DNA from: Cyclaneusma minus | Lineage: Eukaryota; Ascomycota; Leotiomycetes; Marthamycetales; Marthamycetaceae | Length of the DNA stretch: 64,000 nucleotides | Direction: 5' to 3' | NCBI GenBank assembly: GCA_037179335.1 | Contig: JAKZHN010000008.1 | Location: 620,001 to 684,000 of the forward strand | Part shown: positions 47,793 through 60,300 of the stretch, piece after piece | Layout: every line of letters begins with the position of its first letter | How positions within the stretch are numbered: the stretch's first letter is position 1 | The notes under the pieces: model-generated | Told to the model about the DNA's origin: nothing | Seen by the model: the letters and a program-made list of their open reading frames with translations, nothing else | Database searches by the model: none | Program-made: the position numbers and the translations under genes

Positions 47793-49667
47793 ATGGCGAA
47801 AAAGCGCAAGGCCTCCGGCGCAACCAAGTCGGCCGATGCGCCAGCGGACTGGGAGTCCAGAAAGAAGGTCGCCGCCATCAATTCATTCGAAGACATCGCC
47901 GATTCCGAGGATGAGTTCCACATCAACCGCGACAAGATCCTGCTCGACGAAGGTCCCGAGGCAAAACGTCGGCGAAAATGGGAGGAGGAAGAGGCTGAGT
48001 TAGAGCCGTCGGACGATGAGATCTTGGGCTACGATGAGGACAGTGATGAAGACGAGGAAGTGGAAGTGGAGCAACCTCGCCACAAGAAATCCGATGGTAA
48101 GAAGTCGGCAAAGGATGCTGAGGATGAAGAAGAGGATGAGGAGGAAGACGCCGAAGGATGGGGCTCTTCGAAACGGGACTACTACGATGCAGACAATATC
48201 GAGACTGAAGAGCAAGCTCTCGAAGAAGAGGCAGAGGCCAAACGCATCCAGCAGAAGAAGCTGCAGAAAATGTCTGCGGCTGATTTTGGACTTGATGAAG
48301 ATGAGTGGCTAGATGGAGGAGATAAGGATAACGAGGATGATGCCGTGGTCACGGAAGTGCTGCAAGACGTCGAGATCACAGAGGATATGACCGCAGAGGA
48401 CCGAATACGACTCCTGAATACCAGGTACCCCGAATTCGAGTTTCTGGCCAACGAGTTTGCCACTTTACATCCACTGCTCCAAGATCTCACGACCGAGGCG
48501 CAAACTGCCCCACAAGGGTCTCCTGTTGTCATCAAAGCCAGGGCATTGGCTGCATATTTGGGATGCCTATCTATGTACTTCGCCCTATTCTCCTCGCCAT
48601 CAAAGATCAACGGGAAACCATCTGCCCCTCTTTCCGCGACAGAACTGCATGATCACGATGTCATGAACAGTCTCCTCGAAACCCGCAATCTTTGGAACCG
48701 AGTCAAGAACACCAAATTCCACTCGCCCTCTGCAGACAGCGAAGCCGAATCTGAACCCGAAGAAATCGAAAACGCACCAGAACCCAAATCCATCCTCAAA
48801 TCCAGCAATTCCGGCCGCCTTACCAAGAAAGAGAAGAAGGCCCTCAAACTTGCAAAGGCCAAGGAAGAGGCTGCCGAGCAGATGCGTGCCAAACTCAGCG
48901 AGCTGGACGACCTCAACTCCCTTATTCCCAAGACCAAATCCACAAAAGCGAAGAAACCAGCCGTCCAAGATGCCGAAGACGACTCAGCTTCAGATTTCGG
49001 CGAAGAGGAGGTTTTGGATGACCGCACTGCTTCTGAAAAGGCCTCACGCAAGAAATCACTGCGCTTCTACACTTCGCAAATCACACAGAAAGCCAATAAG
49101 CGTGCCGATGCTGGTCGTCATGCTGGTGGTGATGATGATCTGCCGTATCGCGAGCGCTTGAAGGACAGGCAGGCACGGTTGAATGCTGAGGCGGAACGAA
49201 GGGGCAAGGCGCTTGACAGCTATGGCCGCGGCAAGGGCAATGATTCGACTGCGCTGGGAGGTGAAGATGATGACGATGAGGGTGAAGTAGCACAAGAGGT
49301 CGGAGAAGGCGAGGATGACGAGTACTACCAGATGATTTCGCGCACAACCGCCTCCAAGAAGGCCGCAAAGGCCGCGCAAAGAGCAGAGCTGGAAGCTGCA
49401 AAGGCAGGCAAGGCTCTGGAGAGAGTGGACGAGGAAGATGCCGATGGCAAGCGGGCCATTGGATACGTGATTGAGAAGAACAAGGGATTGGCGCCGAAAC
49501 GCAAGAAGGAGGTGCGCAACCCGAGAGTGAAGAAGAGGATGAAGTACGACGAGAAGAAGAAGAAGTTGGCCAGTGTGAGGCAGGTGTACAAGGGTGGTGA
49601 GGGTAAGGGTTACGGTGGTGAGTTGACGGGTATCAAGACGAACCTGGTCAAGAGTGTCAAATTGTGA
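47793..49667 (+). CDS. SAS10: Sas10/Utp3 small-subunit processome protein
   Basis: This intronless frame encodes 624 aa. The N terminus is basic (MAKKRKASG) and followed by long acidic runs, as in Sas10/Utp3 proteins. The Sas10/Utp3/C1D domain covers about residues 205-320 (RIRLLNTRYPEFEFLANEFATLHPLL). The C-terminal Sas10 domain is at about 550-624 (GYVIEKNKGLAPKRKK, NPRVKKRMKYDEKKKKLASVRQVYKGG, GGELTGIKTNLVKSVKL), the most conserved block. It acts in the nucleolus in the U3 small-subunit processome that cleaves pre-rRNA for 18S production. The middle is Lys/Glu-rich coiled coil. It shares its promoter region with TSC10. Confidence 0.95.
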   Translation: MAKKRKASGATKSADAPADWESRKKVAAINSFEDIADSEDEFHINRDKILLDEGPEAKRRRKWEEEEAELEPSDDEILGYDEDSDEDEEVEVEQPRHKKSDGKKSAKDAEDEEEDEEEDAEGWGSSKRDYYDADNIETEEQALEEEAEAKRIQQKKLQKMSAADFGLDEDEWLDGGDKDNEDDAVVTEVLQDVEITEDMTAEDRIRLLNTRYPEFEFLANEFATLHPLLQDLTTEAQTAPQGSPVVIKARALAAYLGCLSMYFALFSSPSKINGKPSAPLSATELHDHDVMNSLLETRNLWNRVKNTKFHSPSADSEAESEPEEIENAPEPKSILKSSNSGRLTKKEKKALKLAKAKEEAAEQMRAKLSELDDLNSLIPKTKSTKAKKPAVQDAEDDSASDFGEEEVLDDRTASEKASRKKSLRFYTSQITQKANKRADAGRHAGGDDDLPYRERLKDRQARLNAEAERRGKALDSYGRGKGNDSTALGGEDDDDEGEVAQEVGEGEDDEYYQMISRTTASKKAAKAAQRAELEAAKAGKALERVDEEDADGKRAIGYVIEKNKGLAPKRKKEVRNPRVKKRMKYDEKKKKLASVRQVYKGGEGKGYGGELTGIKTNLVKSVKL

Positions 49668-49794
49668 GTGTCGTATTCCATGGGAGGCGTTAGCACTGGT
49701 CGTACAGTCGTAGCATGGATGGTTATTTAGGGCCGAAAACAGTCCATGTATGCCTTGGAATCGCCGGGCTCAAGTAACTCTGGGCATTCCAAGT

Positions 49795-50110
49795 ACCTGT
49801 GAATATTCAAAGTAACTCAAACTGTGAATGTCCGAAGTGATTGTGAATATTCCAAGTAATTGCAAACATTCCAAATCATTGTGGATATTCCAAATGCTTG
49901 TGGACAATTCAAGTGATTGTGGATATTCAAGTGGTTGATGGTTATGGATATTCCAAGTGCTTGCGAATATTCCAGGTGATTCTGAGTATTCCCAGTAACT
50001 GAGAATATTTCAAGTAATTATGGATATTCAAAGTGCTTGTGGAAATTGCAAATGCTTGTAAATATGCCAAGTGATTGTGGATATTCTCAGTTGTTGTGAT
50101 TTTCTCAGGG
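49795..50110. repeat. AT-rich minisatellite, about 24-bp unit
   Basis: About a dozen diverged tandem copies of a unit close to ATTCCAAGTGATTGTGGAT follow the SAS10 stop codon. Copies vary in length from about 20 to 30 bp. The same pattern appears at about 59525-59710 and 61130-61260, and more weakly near 39250 and 46300. Confidence 0.8.
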
Positions 50111-50156
50111 GTCAGTGGAGTTGCGAATAAATACAGGTGATTACGACTATCTCAAG

Positions 50157-50964
50157 TTATTGGGACCAGCCCAGATACCTTCGCTGCATTTGATCCATCT
50201 GTTCCTCATACGCCAACATTCGGGCTTCCCTCTGAGCATCGGCTTCCAAGAGTTCCGCGATTCGTCTGTTCTGTTGGTCGATGATAGCTTGAGATGCCAC
50301 ACTCCTGTTGCTACGTCCTCCTGCAGAGGGGGCAGGTGGTGATGCGGAAGGTGTGGTGGCTGCACGTGTGTGCTCCCAATAAAGGGCCGGGTGGTAATGC
50401 GGAAGGAGTGTGACGGCTATGACCGCACCCTTCCTGATGACCATAGACCGCGAGACTGGCGATTCCAGTTCCTCGCCCCCAGCGAGCAGTTTGGGGCGTT
50501 TGGCGGAGGGTGGTGTCATTCCCAACGAAATGGTTGATTTTGGCCTCGAATTCATCTTCCGTCCAGCGACAGAGACGCTTCCCTGTTCCAGCACCCATTG
50601 CATGCAGTGTTGATTGAGCAGCCTCCTTGGCCAGGCTTTGCACTTCCCCACGCAGCGTATTCACCAGCTCCGCTTGCTGCTCCACCAGCGCTTTCAGCTC
50701 AGCCACCACCTTATCATTGTCAGCCTTATGAGCACATCCATTGCCATGGCCATGGAACGCAGGAGGAGCCGGAGGTGGTTGACCTTGGAGACCTAAACCT
50801 GCGGCAGGAGCAGGAGGAGGCGGTTGTCCTTGAAGACCATGGGCTGGGGCAGGTGGTTGCCCTTGAACACCGTTGTTGAGGGCAGGAGGAACGGGCGGTT
50901 GGGAATTGTTGGGGGCAGGTGGTTGGTTCATGTTCCATGTCGGGAATGGCCTCATCCGCTTCAT
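50157..50964 (-). CDS. hypothetical proline-rich coiled-coil protein (model uncertain)
   Basis: I do not recognise it. From an ATG at 50964 the frame reads a Pro/Gln/Gly-rich repeat region (GLQGQPPPPAPAAG, three or four similar blocks), then a coiled coil (VVAELKALVEQQAELVNTLRGEVQSLAKEA) and RWTEDEFEAKINHFVGND. From about 50520 the better coding signal moves to another frame, with TPPSAKRPKLLAGGEELESPVSRS, an Ala/Pro linker and a second coiled coil ending EEQMDQMQRRYLGWSQ at 50157. The change of frame needs an intron or a frameshift that I could not place. The minisatellite lies just downstream. It may be a lineage-specific gene. Confidence 0.35.
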
Positions 50965-51325
50965 TCATCTGGTGGGCTTGTCTTCTGGCCTGGTGCCTCG
51001 TCTTGGCCATGAGGTAGTTGAAAGTGAAGCGTGATGAATAAGAAAAGAATATGGGCCACAAAAACAGCCGAAGAAAAAGGTGCAAAAAACGCAAAAAAAA
51101 AAATGTCAAGTCGAATCAAGGTATTCTCGATCTCCAGTATGGCCGATAGTATTTTGCTACGGACTCCTGTAGAGAGAAATTGCCTCTGTTTTGAGTATAG
51201 TATGTTTTTGAATTTGAATAGTTCCTCATAGACGACTGAGCTAGACCACATTGGGCCATTTGTTGCCAAGGTTACTCACAAAGTGACTCGTTACCACCTG
51301 CAGAGTCAGGAAGAAAACATTCAAA

Positions 51326-54300
51326 CTACCCAAAAGCCCTCGCAGCCCTCGCCTCCCACGAAGTGCTATCCCTAGCACTCTTCTTCTCCGCCGGTTTCGC
51401 CTCCTTCTTCACCCCATTGCTACCCTCCCCCGTCTTCTTCTCCGCCGGTTTTGTCTCCTTCTTCACCCCCTCGCTACCCCCATCCGTCTTCTTCTCCTCA
51501 ACCCTCTTCCTCTCCCTCTCCTCCCTCTCCACCTCCTCCCTCACAAACCTCCTCATCACCCTCCCCACAACCTCCAACATCGGCCCTCCCCTATTCGGCC
51601 CCGTCTCCTTCAACACCCCCCTAATCCACGGCGTCTCCTCTCCCACCTTCTGCGCCCTCTCCGCCTCGCTCAAAACATGCATACCCATCATCGCCAACCG
51701 CACATCCCTGCTATCCTCCGGATCCTTCGGCGGAAACGGAATCGCCAGCTCTCTCTCCAAAGCCCCCATCGCATCGCGCAAATACCTGCCACAGCTTCTC
51801 ACCAAGTCAATGTACGGAATCTGCATATCCTGCACCGGCTGTGCCAGTCTGTCGCGGATATCATGCAGCAGCTGGATGGGCGTTAGTTGCGGTGCAAAGC
51901 GCTGCGCTTTCGCGGCCTTGGACGTGCCAGAGCCGACGAGTTCGCGCGTCTTGTCTTCTTCGACCATGGCTTGGATCTGATACAAGCACAGTTCCAAACT
52001 CTTCGTCTTTGCAAAGTACGAACGGAACACGTCGGTGGCTTTGTTGAGTGGCAGTTCAACGCCGTATTTGTTGTAGCCGGGACGGATGATATCACGCATG
52101 GGAACGTGTCTGTTGGTGCGTGCTCCTTGAATCAGCGCGCGCGGACTGTAGCCCATTTGGAGCGTAAATCTGCTCGCCATGTCTTTTTCAGTGGTGGGAA
52201 ATTGGCCTGCGAAGAGGGTTTTCATGTGTGCGGCGATGAAGCGGTCGAGCAGGGGCCAGTGCTGGGTTAGGTAGTTGCATTGCAGGCAGGCGTTGTAGAT
52301 ATGGGCAAAGCTGAAGATCTGGTGATGGTGGTCTTCAAGCGTGATGCCGGCTACTTCGACATCGAGGCTGATCTCCAGGAGCTTGAAGCCGCAGTAGATG
52401 GGGTTGTGAACAAAGATGAATGACCTTTCGCCGTTTGGGGGGATCCATTGCAGGTTGAAATCAGCAAAGCGGTCTCGCAGTTCTCGAACCTCGGGGGAGT
52501 CGTTTTCTGGTAGGTTGCCGCTGTAAAATTCATCTCGAGTGAGACCGGCGAGTTTTTTGGGATGGTCGGCGAGAGCTTCTTCGTAGGTTCGGTACACTTT
52601 GTGGCTGGGGCGGCGGGCTATAAAGCCTTGTTTGATGTGCTCCATGGGCTCTTTTAAGAGAACCTCGTATTTTGTCCACAAAGCTAGGGTTATGTCGGAA
52701 CCGTGGCCGTTGCGCCAGCGCTCGCCTTTGACGTCCAGAGCGCCCGAGGAATCCACAAATGCATGAAGATTGTCTTTCGAATGCCTGGCAGCAGCAAGGA
52801 CCTGCTTCCATCCGTCTCCTATCTTGTCGCCTAAAATATCTTGCAGGTCGACTAGGATTCGGCAGGCGAATACGAACCAAGTGCTGACTTCACCGTGGAT
52901 TCTCATGCGCTCGAAACCGCGCATCAACTCGTCCTGTGATGGCGATTCTTCGCTCTGGTGTTGCTTCATCATCTTGCCCGCATCTGGAAACTTTTCTCCC
53001 ATGAACCGGCCGTCACCGTTGGGGCTCATCTCTTTCATAAACATTTCTAGTTTGGTGTTGAGGGTTAGGTCCATGAGGTACTGGATGATGAACTTGTCTT
53101 CCTCAATCATCTTTGCTACTTCGGGATGTTTGAGCCACCCTTCATTCATGAAATAGGTCATAGATGCTGGAGGAACTGGTTGGGGGTACTGGTGAACGTC
53201 AGTTATGCTTCAATAATACACAATGCCGCTGGAGCGTGGTAATTACCTGGGCTTTCATCTCCAAAAAATTGGAGAATTTCAAGATAGACCGGGCTATTGG
53301 CAGAAAGACGAAGTTGTCGAAAGGCGTGATGCGCGGGCGATTTCGCGGGCTCGTTGGCGTTCCTGTTCTCAGAGACTCGGCATAGAAGATAAGGGCGGCC
53401 AGGTCAGAATAGCTAAGGACTTTCTTGGAACTTCCGAATAGATCGGCAGTAAGAGCTTGTTCTTCTCGACGTACAAGATCAAATGCGGCATTAGTAGTGA
53501 TTGAGGCAGTGATGACGTCCAGCTTGCCGTCCTTGACTTTGGTCCATGTCTCTGTCAAGAAGTCCTGGATGCGATGCAGATCTTCGAAGAAACAGAAGAC
53601 GTCAAACATTCGATCAAATTCATCGTCGTAGTCGAGCTCGAAGACGTCGACGGAGCTGGGCTTCTTCGCTGGTGCCTTCTTGGTACCTGGGGCAGGAGGA
53701 TTCGAGAGTGACTGGAGAGTCTGAGTGGTCTCGGCTATGTCCTCCGTGTCTTCAATTTCGAGGCAACTGAACCGGTTGCTCAGCCCACTGAAGTCCTGCA
53801 TCACATCATCCGTACTGGTGTTCTTAGGTTGTGGCTTCGCAGTCACAGTCTCGGAAACAGGTTGCGTAGGAGCATAACTTGGGTTGAGAAGCTTGACAGC
53901 CCGCTCCAGGATGCCGATGAAGTGTAGATGACCTTCCGTAGAGTGACCTTTTCAAACAAATTAGCCGAATTGTCACTGTGGTAGCAGAGACCAATGTTCA
54001 CACACCGTTGTTGATTCCAGTCTGCTGGAACCATGCAGCACATCTCTTCCGAGCCTGGATAGCCCTCTCAAGTACGCGCAGGATTGTCTCTGGGACTTTT
54101 TCCCTTGCACTCTTTGACACAATTTCGGCCTGGCGGAGGATCTCTTGGATGCCAATAGTATGCTTCACTTTGGGGAGAGCAGCAACCTGGTTGATGAGAA
54201 CATTAGTATCTAGTGTATTCACTACTCAAGGTTATAGGATATCTGGAATGGTGGAATGAGTTATATGATCTAGAAGTTAGAGAACTCACTTCTTCTTGAG

Positions 54301-54626
54301 TAATGTCCGATCCCACTACACCCTTCTTCTTATTCTCCTTTTGTTTCGCTTTTGCTTCAGCTTTAGCCCTCAGTTTCTCGGCATAGCTCTGTGTGCTTTG
54401 GGGAGCAGCCGCGGGAGTAGGTTTTTGAGCTGAGGCTTCGGGCGTTGGAGCCTCTTCCCGAACGGTCTTGTACCCGCACGCAGCAGCAGTCTTCGACAGC
54501 CAAGTGGTGAAGACATTGGTGTCATTTTTGTAACGCTTGGAATCTATGAGCCTTTGAAAACAAGTAAGATAAGACTATATTAGTACAGCTTACCTGGTAG
54601 GAACCAGCAAGAACCTCTGGTAGCAT
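51326..54626 (-). CDS. DUF6604-domain protein
   Basis: Five exons (54626-54594, 54535-54290, 54186-54006, 53947-53247, 53188-51326) encode 1,007 aa in consistent phase. The DUF6604 domain starts at residue 1 (MLPEVLAGSYQRYKNDTNVFTTWLSKTAAACGY) and continues through KVKHTIGIQEILRQAEIV. Exon 3 was placed by its branch site GATACTAATG and acceptor CAACCAG, which lead straight into VAALPKVKHT. A Lys/Ala/Glu-rich segment lies between the two parts of the domain. The rest (exon 5) is a helical region of unknown function, and the C terminus has near-repeats of GVKKExKPAEKKxxEGSN with high charge. The family is fungal, expanded in some Pezizomycotina, and its function is not known. Three of its four introns are 58 bp long. 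Confidence 0.85.
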
Positions 54627-55556
54627 CGTGAACCAGTTGGTGAGGGAGCCTTGCAAGATGCAAATGTTCCTTCGAAGGAGAAGCTGTTAAGAACTCAAGA
54701 GATTCAGAAGAAGCAAACAAATACCGGCCAACTCGGACCAGTCACAGTGGCAGGGGACCACGAGTATTGAACCTCTGCGGGGAAGAGGCTCTGAGGGTTT
54801 TCATTGGCCAATGAAGCCCAGTTTTTCTCGGATTAAAGTTACGGGCGTTAGGAACAGAATCAAGTGACTGTAGTGAGAGCTATATGTACTTTTGTATTTG
54901 ACAGTTGGTAGAAATACAAAGCTTGGCATTGGAGACTCTTGTGTAAAACAGGAAAAGTGGTGAAATCACGATTTACCGTCAACAAACAATAGCTGCTTGG
55001 GTGAAGCAAACAGTTTCAATGTTCGTTTGTCAATATGGAGTCGAGGGAGTGTCGGAGGCATGTCCGATATAATTTTCTTATCGGGCTTATCGCTCCCGCT
55101 GCCAAAAATAGGTGGCTGTCGAGCCGTAGATTTGCCGACTCCTTTTCTGTTGGCTCAACCAAAGAAATCGATGTTCTGGTTCAGCAGTCTGTCCATCACA
55201 AAGACGGCGAGTTTTCTGCTCGCAGACCATTTGTGCCTGAGTGCACCTGTTTCAGGCTTTAGTAGCACCTGTCGACCAAACGAGGCTGCAAGTGAAAGCT
55301 GTTCAGATGTCGCGAACTTCAAATTTCTCGAAAGTCGCAACGGGCGTGCTCTTCAACTTGTATATCTTTCCGCATAACCTTCGTTCATGCTGATATTCCA
55401 AGCGCCGAATCGACATGTCACATTTGCAGCCGCTCATAAACATTTCATTCGGAAATTTGACTGCGAGTACTCACCGAAGCTGTCGCAGGCTCTCAGCTGG
55501 CTGGTAGACAAACCCACTATTTACCGGCCTTCTACATTGTGCTACGGCTTGCCAAC
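54627..55556. other. intergenic region between divergent genes
   Basis: No gene supported. It contains the promoters of the DUF6604 gene (minus) and the DUF3431 gene (plus). Confidence 0.5.
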
Positions 55557-56620
55557 ATGCCTCCATCTAGACGGATCCCGATCTTCATGGCTCTCGCCGC
55601 TCTGATGTTCATCTGCTACCATCTGCGTTTCTCCCGCTTCCCATCCTCTGAAGATTCGCTCCAGGATCTGGACTTTGGCGACCCACCAGAACATCTCAAA
55701 CCGAGCACGTTAGAACTTCCCCCAGACGAAAAACGTTTGGTAGTAGCAAGTCTAAAGGCAGACGATACACGATGGATCCAGAAGCGACTACCAGACTGGC
55801 CAGTCTCGCGATACCTCGCTGATGACCCCGAGGCCAACTTGACCGTTCCCATAAACAAGGGTCGAGAAGCAATGGTCTATCTAACGTACGTCTCCATCCC
55901 AAGTTCTCCTCTATCCTGAGTCCTTCTCTATCCCAGGCTCTCTTCTTCCTCACAAAGTCTCCCGGACTGACAGATCTCCACAGCTACATCATAGACAACT
56001 ACTCCAACCTCCCCCTAACCACCGTCTTCATCCACTCCCTCCAATTCCAGTGGCACAACGACGACAGCAACAAAGACGGCGCCACCGTGCTCTCGCGCCT
56101 CCAAATCCCCTACGTCCAGCAGGAAGGCTACGTCTCCCTCCGCTGTGCCTGGTCCCTAGGCTGCCCCTCTGAAATCCACACCAACCAAAAGAAATACGAC
56201 TTCCCCGAAACCACCACCTTCCGCACCGCCTTTTCCGAAATCTTTCCCGAACGCGCCGCTCTCAACGACATCCCCGATGTGATAGGCGCAGGCTGTTGTG
56301 CTCAATTTGCTCTGAGCAGAAACAAGATACTTGAAAGGCCGAAAGAGGATTATGAGAGACTGAGACGGTGGATCATGGAGACGGAGCTGGAGGATAGTGT
56401 GAGTGGGCGGATTGTGGAGTATAGTTGGCATATGTGGTTTGGGAAGCCGGATGTGAATTGTCCGGAGGCGGGGACGTGCTATTGTAATGTGTTTGGCTTG
56501 TGTGATTTGGTGTGTGATAAGGGGAAGTGTAAGGGGCAGTATGAGTTGCCTCCTTATTCGTCGATGCCGCCTGGTTGGAAACCGTTGCCGGAATACGAGC
56601 CTGAGGAGACAATTGAATGA
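55557..56620 (+). CDS. DUF3431 protein, type II membrane (glycosyltransferase-like)
   Basis: Two exons (55557-55885, 55984-56620; intron 98 bp ending TCCACAG) encode 321 aa. A short N terminus (MPPSRRIP) precedes one hydrophobic anchor (IFMALAALMFICYHL). The DUF3431 body starts with VASLKADDTRWIQKRLPDWPVSRYL, then NKGREAMVYLTYIIDNYSNLPLTTVFIHSLQFQWHND at the junction, LRCAWSLGCPSEIHT, GAGCCAQFALSRNKILERP and EYSWHMWFGKPDVNCP. The His/Asp pattern around FIHS and WHND is typical of the family, which has been likened to glycosyltransferases, though activity is not established. The C-terminal part has a Cys-rich loop (CPEAGTCYCNVFGLCDLVCDKGKCKG). It probably sits in the Golgi lumen. The earlier in-frame GTG is not a likely start; ATG 55557 is. 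Confidence 0.9.
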
Positions 56621-57334
56621 TTTGGAGATCGCGGTATCACTATCGGAATGATCTGAAGCTTCTCAATGCTGCTTGTTTGAGAATTTGCGCGAGGAACTGG
56701 TGGAGAGAAGATAAGGCTTGAGTACGGAGATGGCAGAAGACGATCGAATCCGTTGCATATGGAGCTACGCAGACCATTGGGTCGATTCACAGCCGCCGGT
56801 CATACATACCGTGTCTACGGTCTGGAGAGGAATGTTCTCTCCCCCTGTTTTGGGAGAAAGTATAGCCCACAAAAAGGTGGAATACAGGAGCCAGTGTCTA
56901 GGGAAGCATTTAGGATCGAAAATGCTATTGCTTATCCTCGAAACGGATGCAAAGAAGGAGAAGTTGGAACTTGGAGAAGCCTATACAGAAACGCGAAGTG
57001 GACAGACTTTAAGCGTCATCCTAGGCTTGTTGAGAAACCGCAGGGGCGGTGACGTTCTCCAACGTCTAGTTGGAAGCATTGAGGATTTGGATGCAAGCAA
57101 TTTATATGTTGTGAGAAGGAAGTACACGGCAATATAGACTCCTAGAAATGGTTTTGGAGACAAAGCCGTTGTCCAGCTGCCGGGCATCAACGCATGGAAC
57201 ACAGGCAGTCATTTGCTCCAGGACTATACGAAGTCATTCGACAACTCCCATTATCTTCGTCTTGTCTTTGGGCTTCTTTAGTTGCTCATGCTTGAGTATT
57301 ATACGCTCAAGTTCTTTCTCACCAACCCCCCGTC
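56621..57334. other. gene-free intergenic region between convergent genes
   Basis: A 139-codon plus-strand frame (56718-57137) has no recognisable domain and is not called. Confidence 0.45.
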
Positions 57335-60300
57335 TCACGCAAGTGATTCACAAGACGGTTCTCTCCCCTCTTCCCCCCGGCCTCGTGTCCCTCTCTGTTT
57401 CCTTTGCTTTTTCCCATGTCTTAGCTTTACAAATCCAGTCTCTACCGCTGCTTGTTCGGGCCTTTGGCTCCCTCTCAGTGGTCTCCGTGACGCTCGGATT
57501 TCCCTGGTGTGGTTCCATAGCGTGTCTTGCTCAGCCTCCGCCACCCAGCGCTTAATGAGAACGTATTCTGGGTCCTGTATAACAGTTAGATTGTTAATCA
57601 GATACGATGAAAAGAGAGAGGGTATTTACCTGATCATACTCGAAATCAATTCGAAATTGATTGAGCGTCTCTATTGACAGGTGTCGGCGAGCCATTCTTG
57701 TATACGTCGGACGATTAGTAAGCGACTCCGGCAGTTTATAAATTATTTCCGTTTCTGGCTCCTTTTTTTCCAATTCCGGCTTTTCTGGCTTTCCACCCTT
57801 TAATATCCTCTCAATTTGTTTCTCATCCACGCCCGACTTTCTCAAATCATTTTCCATCCGATAACGATACTCCTTATCCCTTTTCTCTTTCTCTTTCTTT
57901 TCTCTTGTCACCCTCCCCGCTTCCTTAGCTCTCCACTCCTCAATCGCCTTCTTCCTCTCCTTCTCAATCACCTTCTTCCTCTCCTCCTCCCTCTCCTCCT
58001 TATCCTCCCTCTCCTCCCTATCCTCCCTATCCTCTTCCTCCAACCGCTTCAACACCATCTCCCTCGTAACCCTCTTCTCTTTTGCCTCCACTTTTTTCTT
58101 GCCCTGAAAATCCTCCAACTGTCTTTTCTGCTGAGCAGATATCTCGTCTTCCCCCAGCTCTCTCCCCTGCCCAGTAAACTGTTCTTTCTCCATGCGCTCG
58201 TTCTCGTCCCTCAAAGCATCTAACTGTTCCTTCGTGATCTCCAATTCGTCCCCGCAATCCGGGCATATTGTCCCAAAGATTCCGGAATTGACATCGCGGT
58301 CACATTTGTGGCACAACCACCAGTTATTGGGACTGGAGCCTTTTCGAGTGCTGGGCTTTTGAGCACTCTGTGCCAGATGTTCATTTCGGCGTTGACTTCC
58401 AGCTTCAGGGTCCTGGGCCTGGGAGGGCGACGGTGGGCGGGCAGAGGGGTCAGAGGTTCCGGTCGCTTCTGCGCTTCGCAGTGGATTTGCGCTGGGCGAG
58501 GGAGGGGGTAGAACGACGCCGGAGGAGTGGGAGCCGGATGTGTCCGTGCCTGTCTTTCTTGATGGGTCACTGCCGGTTGTCTCGTTTCCGTGCTTCTCCT
58601 TATCCTCGAACTCGAGCAACTCTCGTCTTGTACTGTCTAGCTCAGGGTCCGGACTCGCTTGGTAATCCGCAGTGGTAACCCGCGCAAAGTGTCTGACACA
58701 GTCGGAGCATTGGTAGTGGCCGCAGTCCGGGCAATTTGAGTCCCAAGCCGCGACAATGACTTTGCGGTAACACTTATGGCATTCCCACCAACAACCTTGT
58801 AAGTCCTTTTCGCTGGCTTCCGTTGCGATCTTTCCGGCGCGCGTTGCTCTCTGAAGTTCTGTCGCCTTTTGTCTGTTGAGGCCGAGACGCGGATTGCAGT
58901 CAGAGCAGAAGTGGTCAAAATCCTCTCTCGAGGCAGCCTCGCCATTGCCAGGGTAGTAACACTCAATGTGCTGCCATGTATCACACTTCTCGCAGTATAT
59001 TGTTCTGCCATCGTCGTGTACAAAGCCGCAAATGCATTTGATTGTGTAGGACTCTTCGTCGGTATGTTCATCAATCCCCATATCATCGTCGAGTAGCTGC
59101 GGTAGTGCACTAAGAGCCAGCTGCTCCATATGGCGTCCTAGATGCTGCTGAAATTGCTTGAGTGAAACGTCACACTTCAACAGGTTGTCATTAACCTTCG
59201 TAAGGCGGTCGCCCCACTCGTAGCAAAGAGGGAATTCCGAAGCATCGATTCGAGGAAGCACGCAGGCGTCCGTGGAATTTTTGTGGGAGCTCATCCCCAT
59301 ATCTGCGTGATTTCTTGAGATATGGACATCCAGTTCTTGACGATTATATCGTCGCTCTGGTTCATGGTCACAGATCATACAAGCCTACTGACTTCTGTGC
59401 TTGTTTAACTCATGGTTAAACCACTCGTGCTGGCTCTCAAATGGCCTTGAGTTGCATGATTCGAATGTGCACACGTAGGGTCTGAGGTCTGAAAAAACAT
59501 GCTTCCTTTTGTTTTCGTTAGCCTATAGTCCCAGGTAATTGGGAATATCTCCAATGAACAGGAATATCTCCAATGGCTTGGAATGTCCCCAGTAATTGGG
59601 ACTATCCACAGTACTTAGGAAAATGCGAATTTGCGATGGTTTGGGCTATTTTGAGTAATGAGGGATATTCCCAATGACCAGGAATCATCCGAATGAATAG
59701 AAATATGTCAGATGATGGAGGACGACCGGGACAAGAAGTTAGCCCATTGCCACGTGCTGATCTCAGGAAGGGGGCGCAGACTTCTTCCATCACACTGTAT
59801 ATATCGCTGGCTACCTGAAGATGACTACTATTCGAAAAATACTTACTTCCAGTCATTCTTGTTCCGTATTTTCTGCATTCTCCTACACAATTCGCACTCG
59901 AAATCCTCGCCGTAATGATACCGGACCCCATTCGGTTTCTGCGGGAGCAATGGAATGCGAAGCAAGGGATTGGATCCATCTTTGCCTATTCTCGAATCCG
60001 CATATTCTGTTCTTGTCGTGTCTTGAGCTGTCAGTATTGAGATGGCCTGCGTCGGTTCGACGCCACGAGAATTTTGGAATTCTTGATTTGTCGAGGCTTT
60101 GGTGCCAGACCATACTGTCTTTCCGTCCGCTCCTTTCCTCAGCGTGTGAATTTCCGACAATCTTTGCTGGTGATCTCTGCGGAAAGCCGGATACTGTCGA
60201 CGATTCGTAATAGCCGTCCCAAGACGTTCGGATAACCATGGCTCTTTATTTGTGCGAGGATATCTATCTCTCACATGAACAATATCAACAGTCGGATCCA

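Noticed and set aside
54997..55377. 126-codon plus-strand open frame between divergent genes
   Set aside because: No domain, and it occupies the presumed promoter region of two supported genes.
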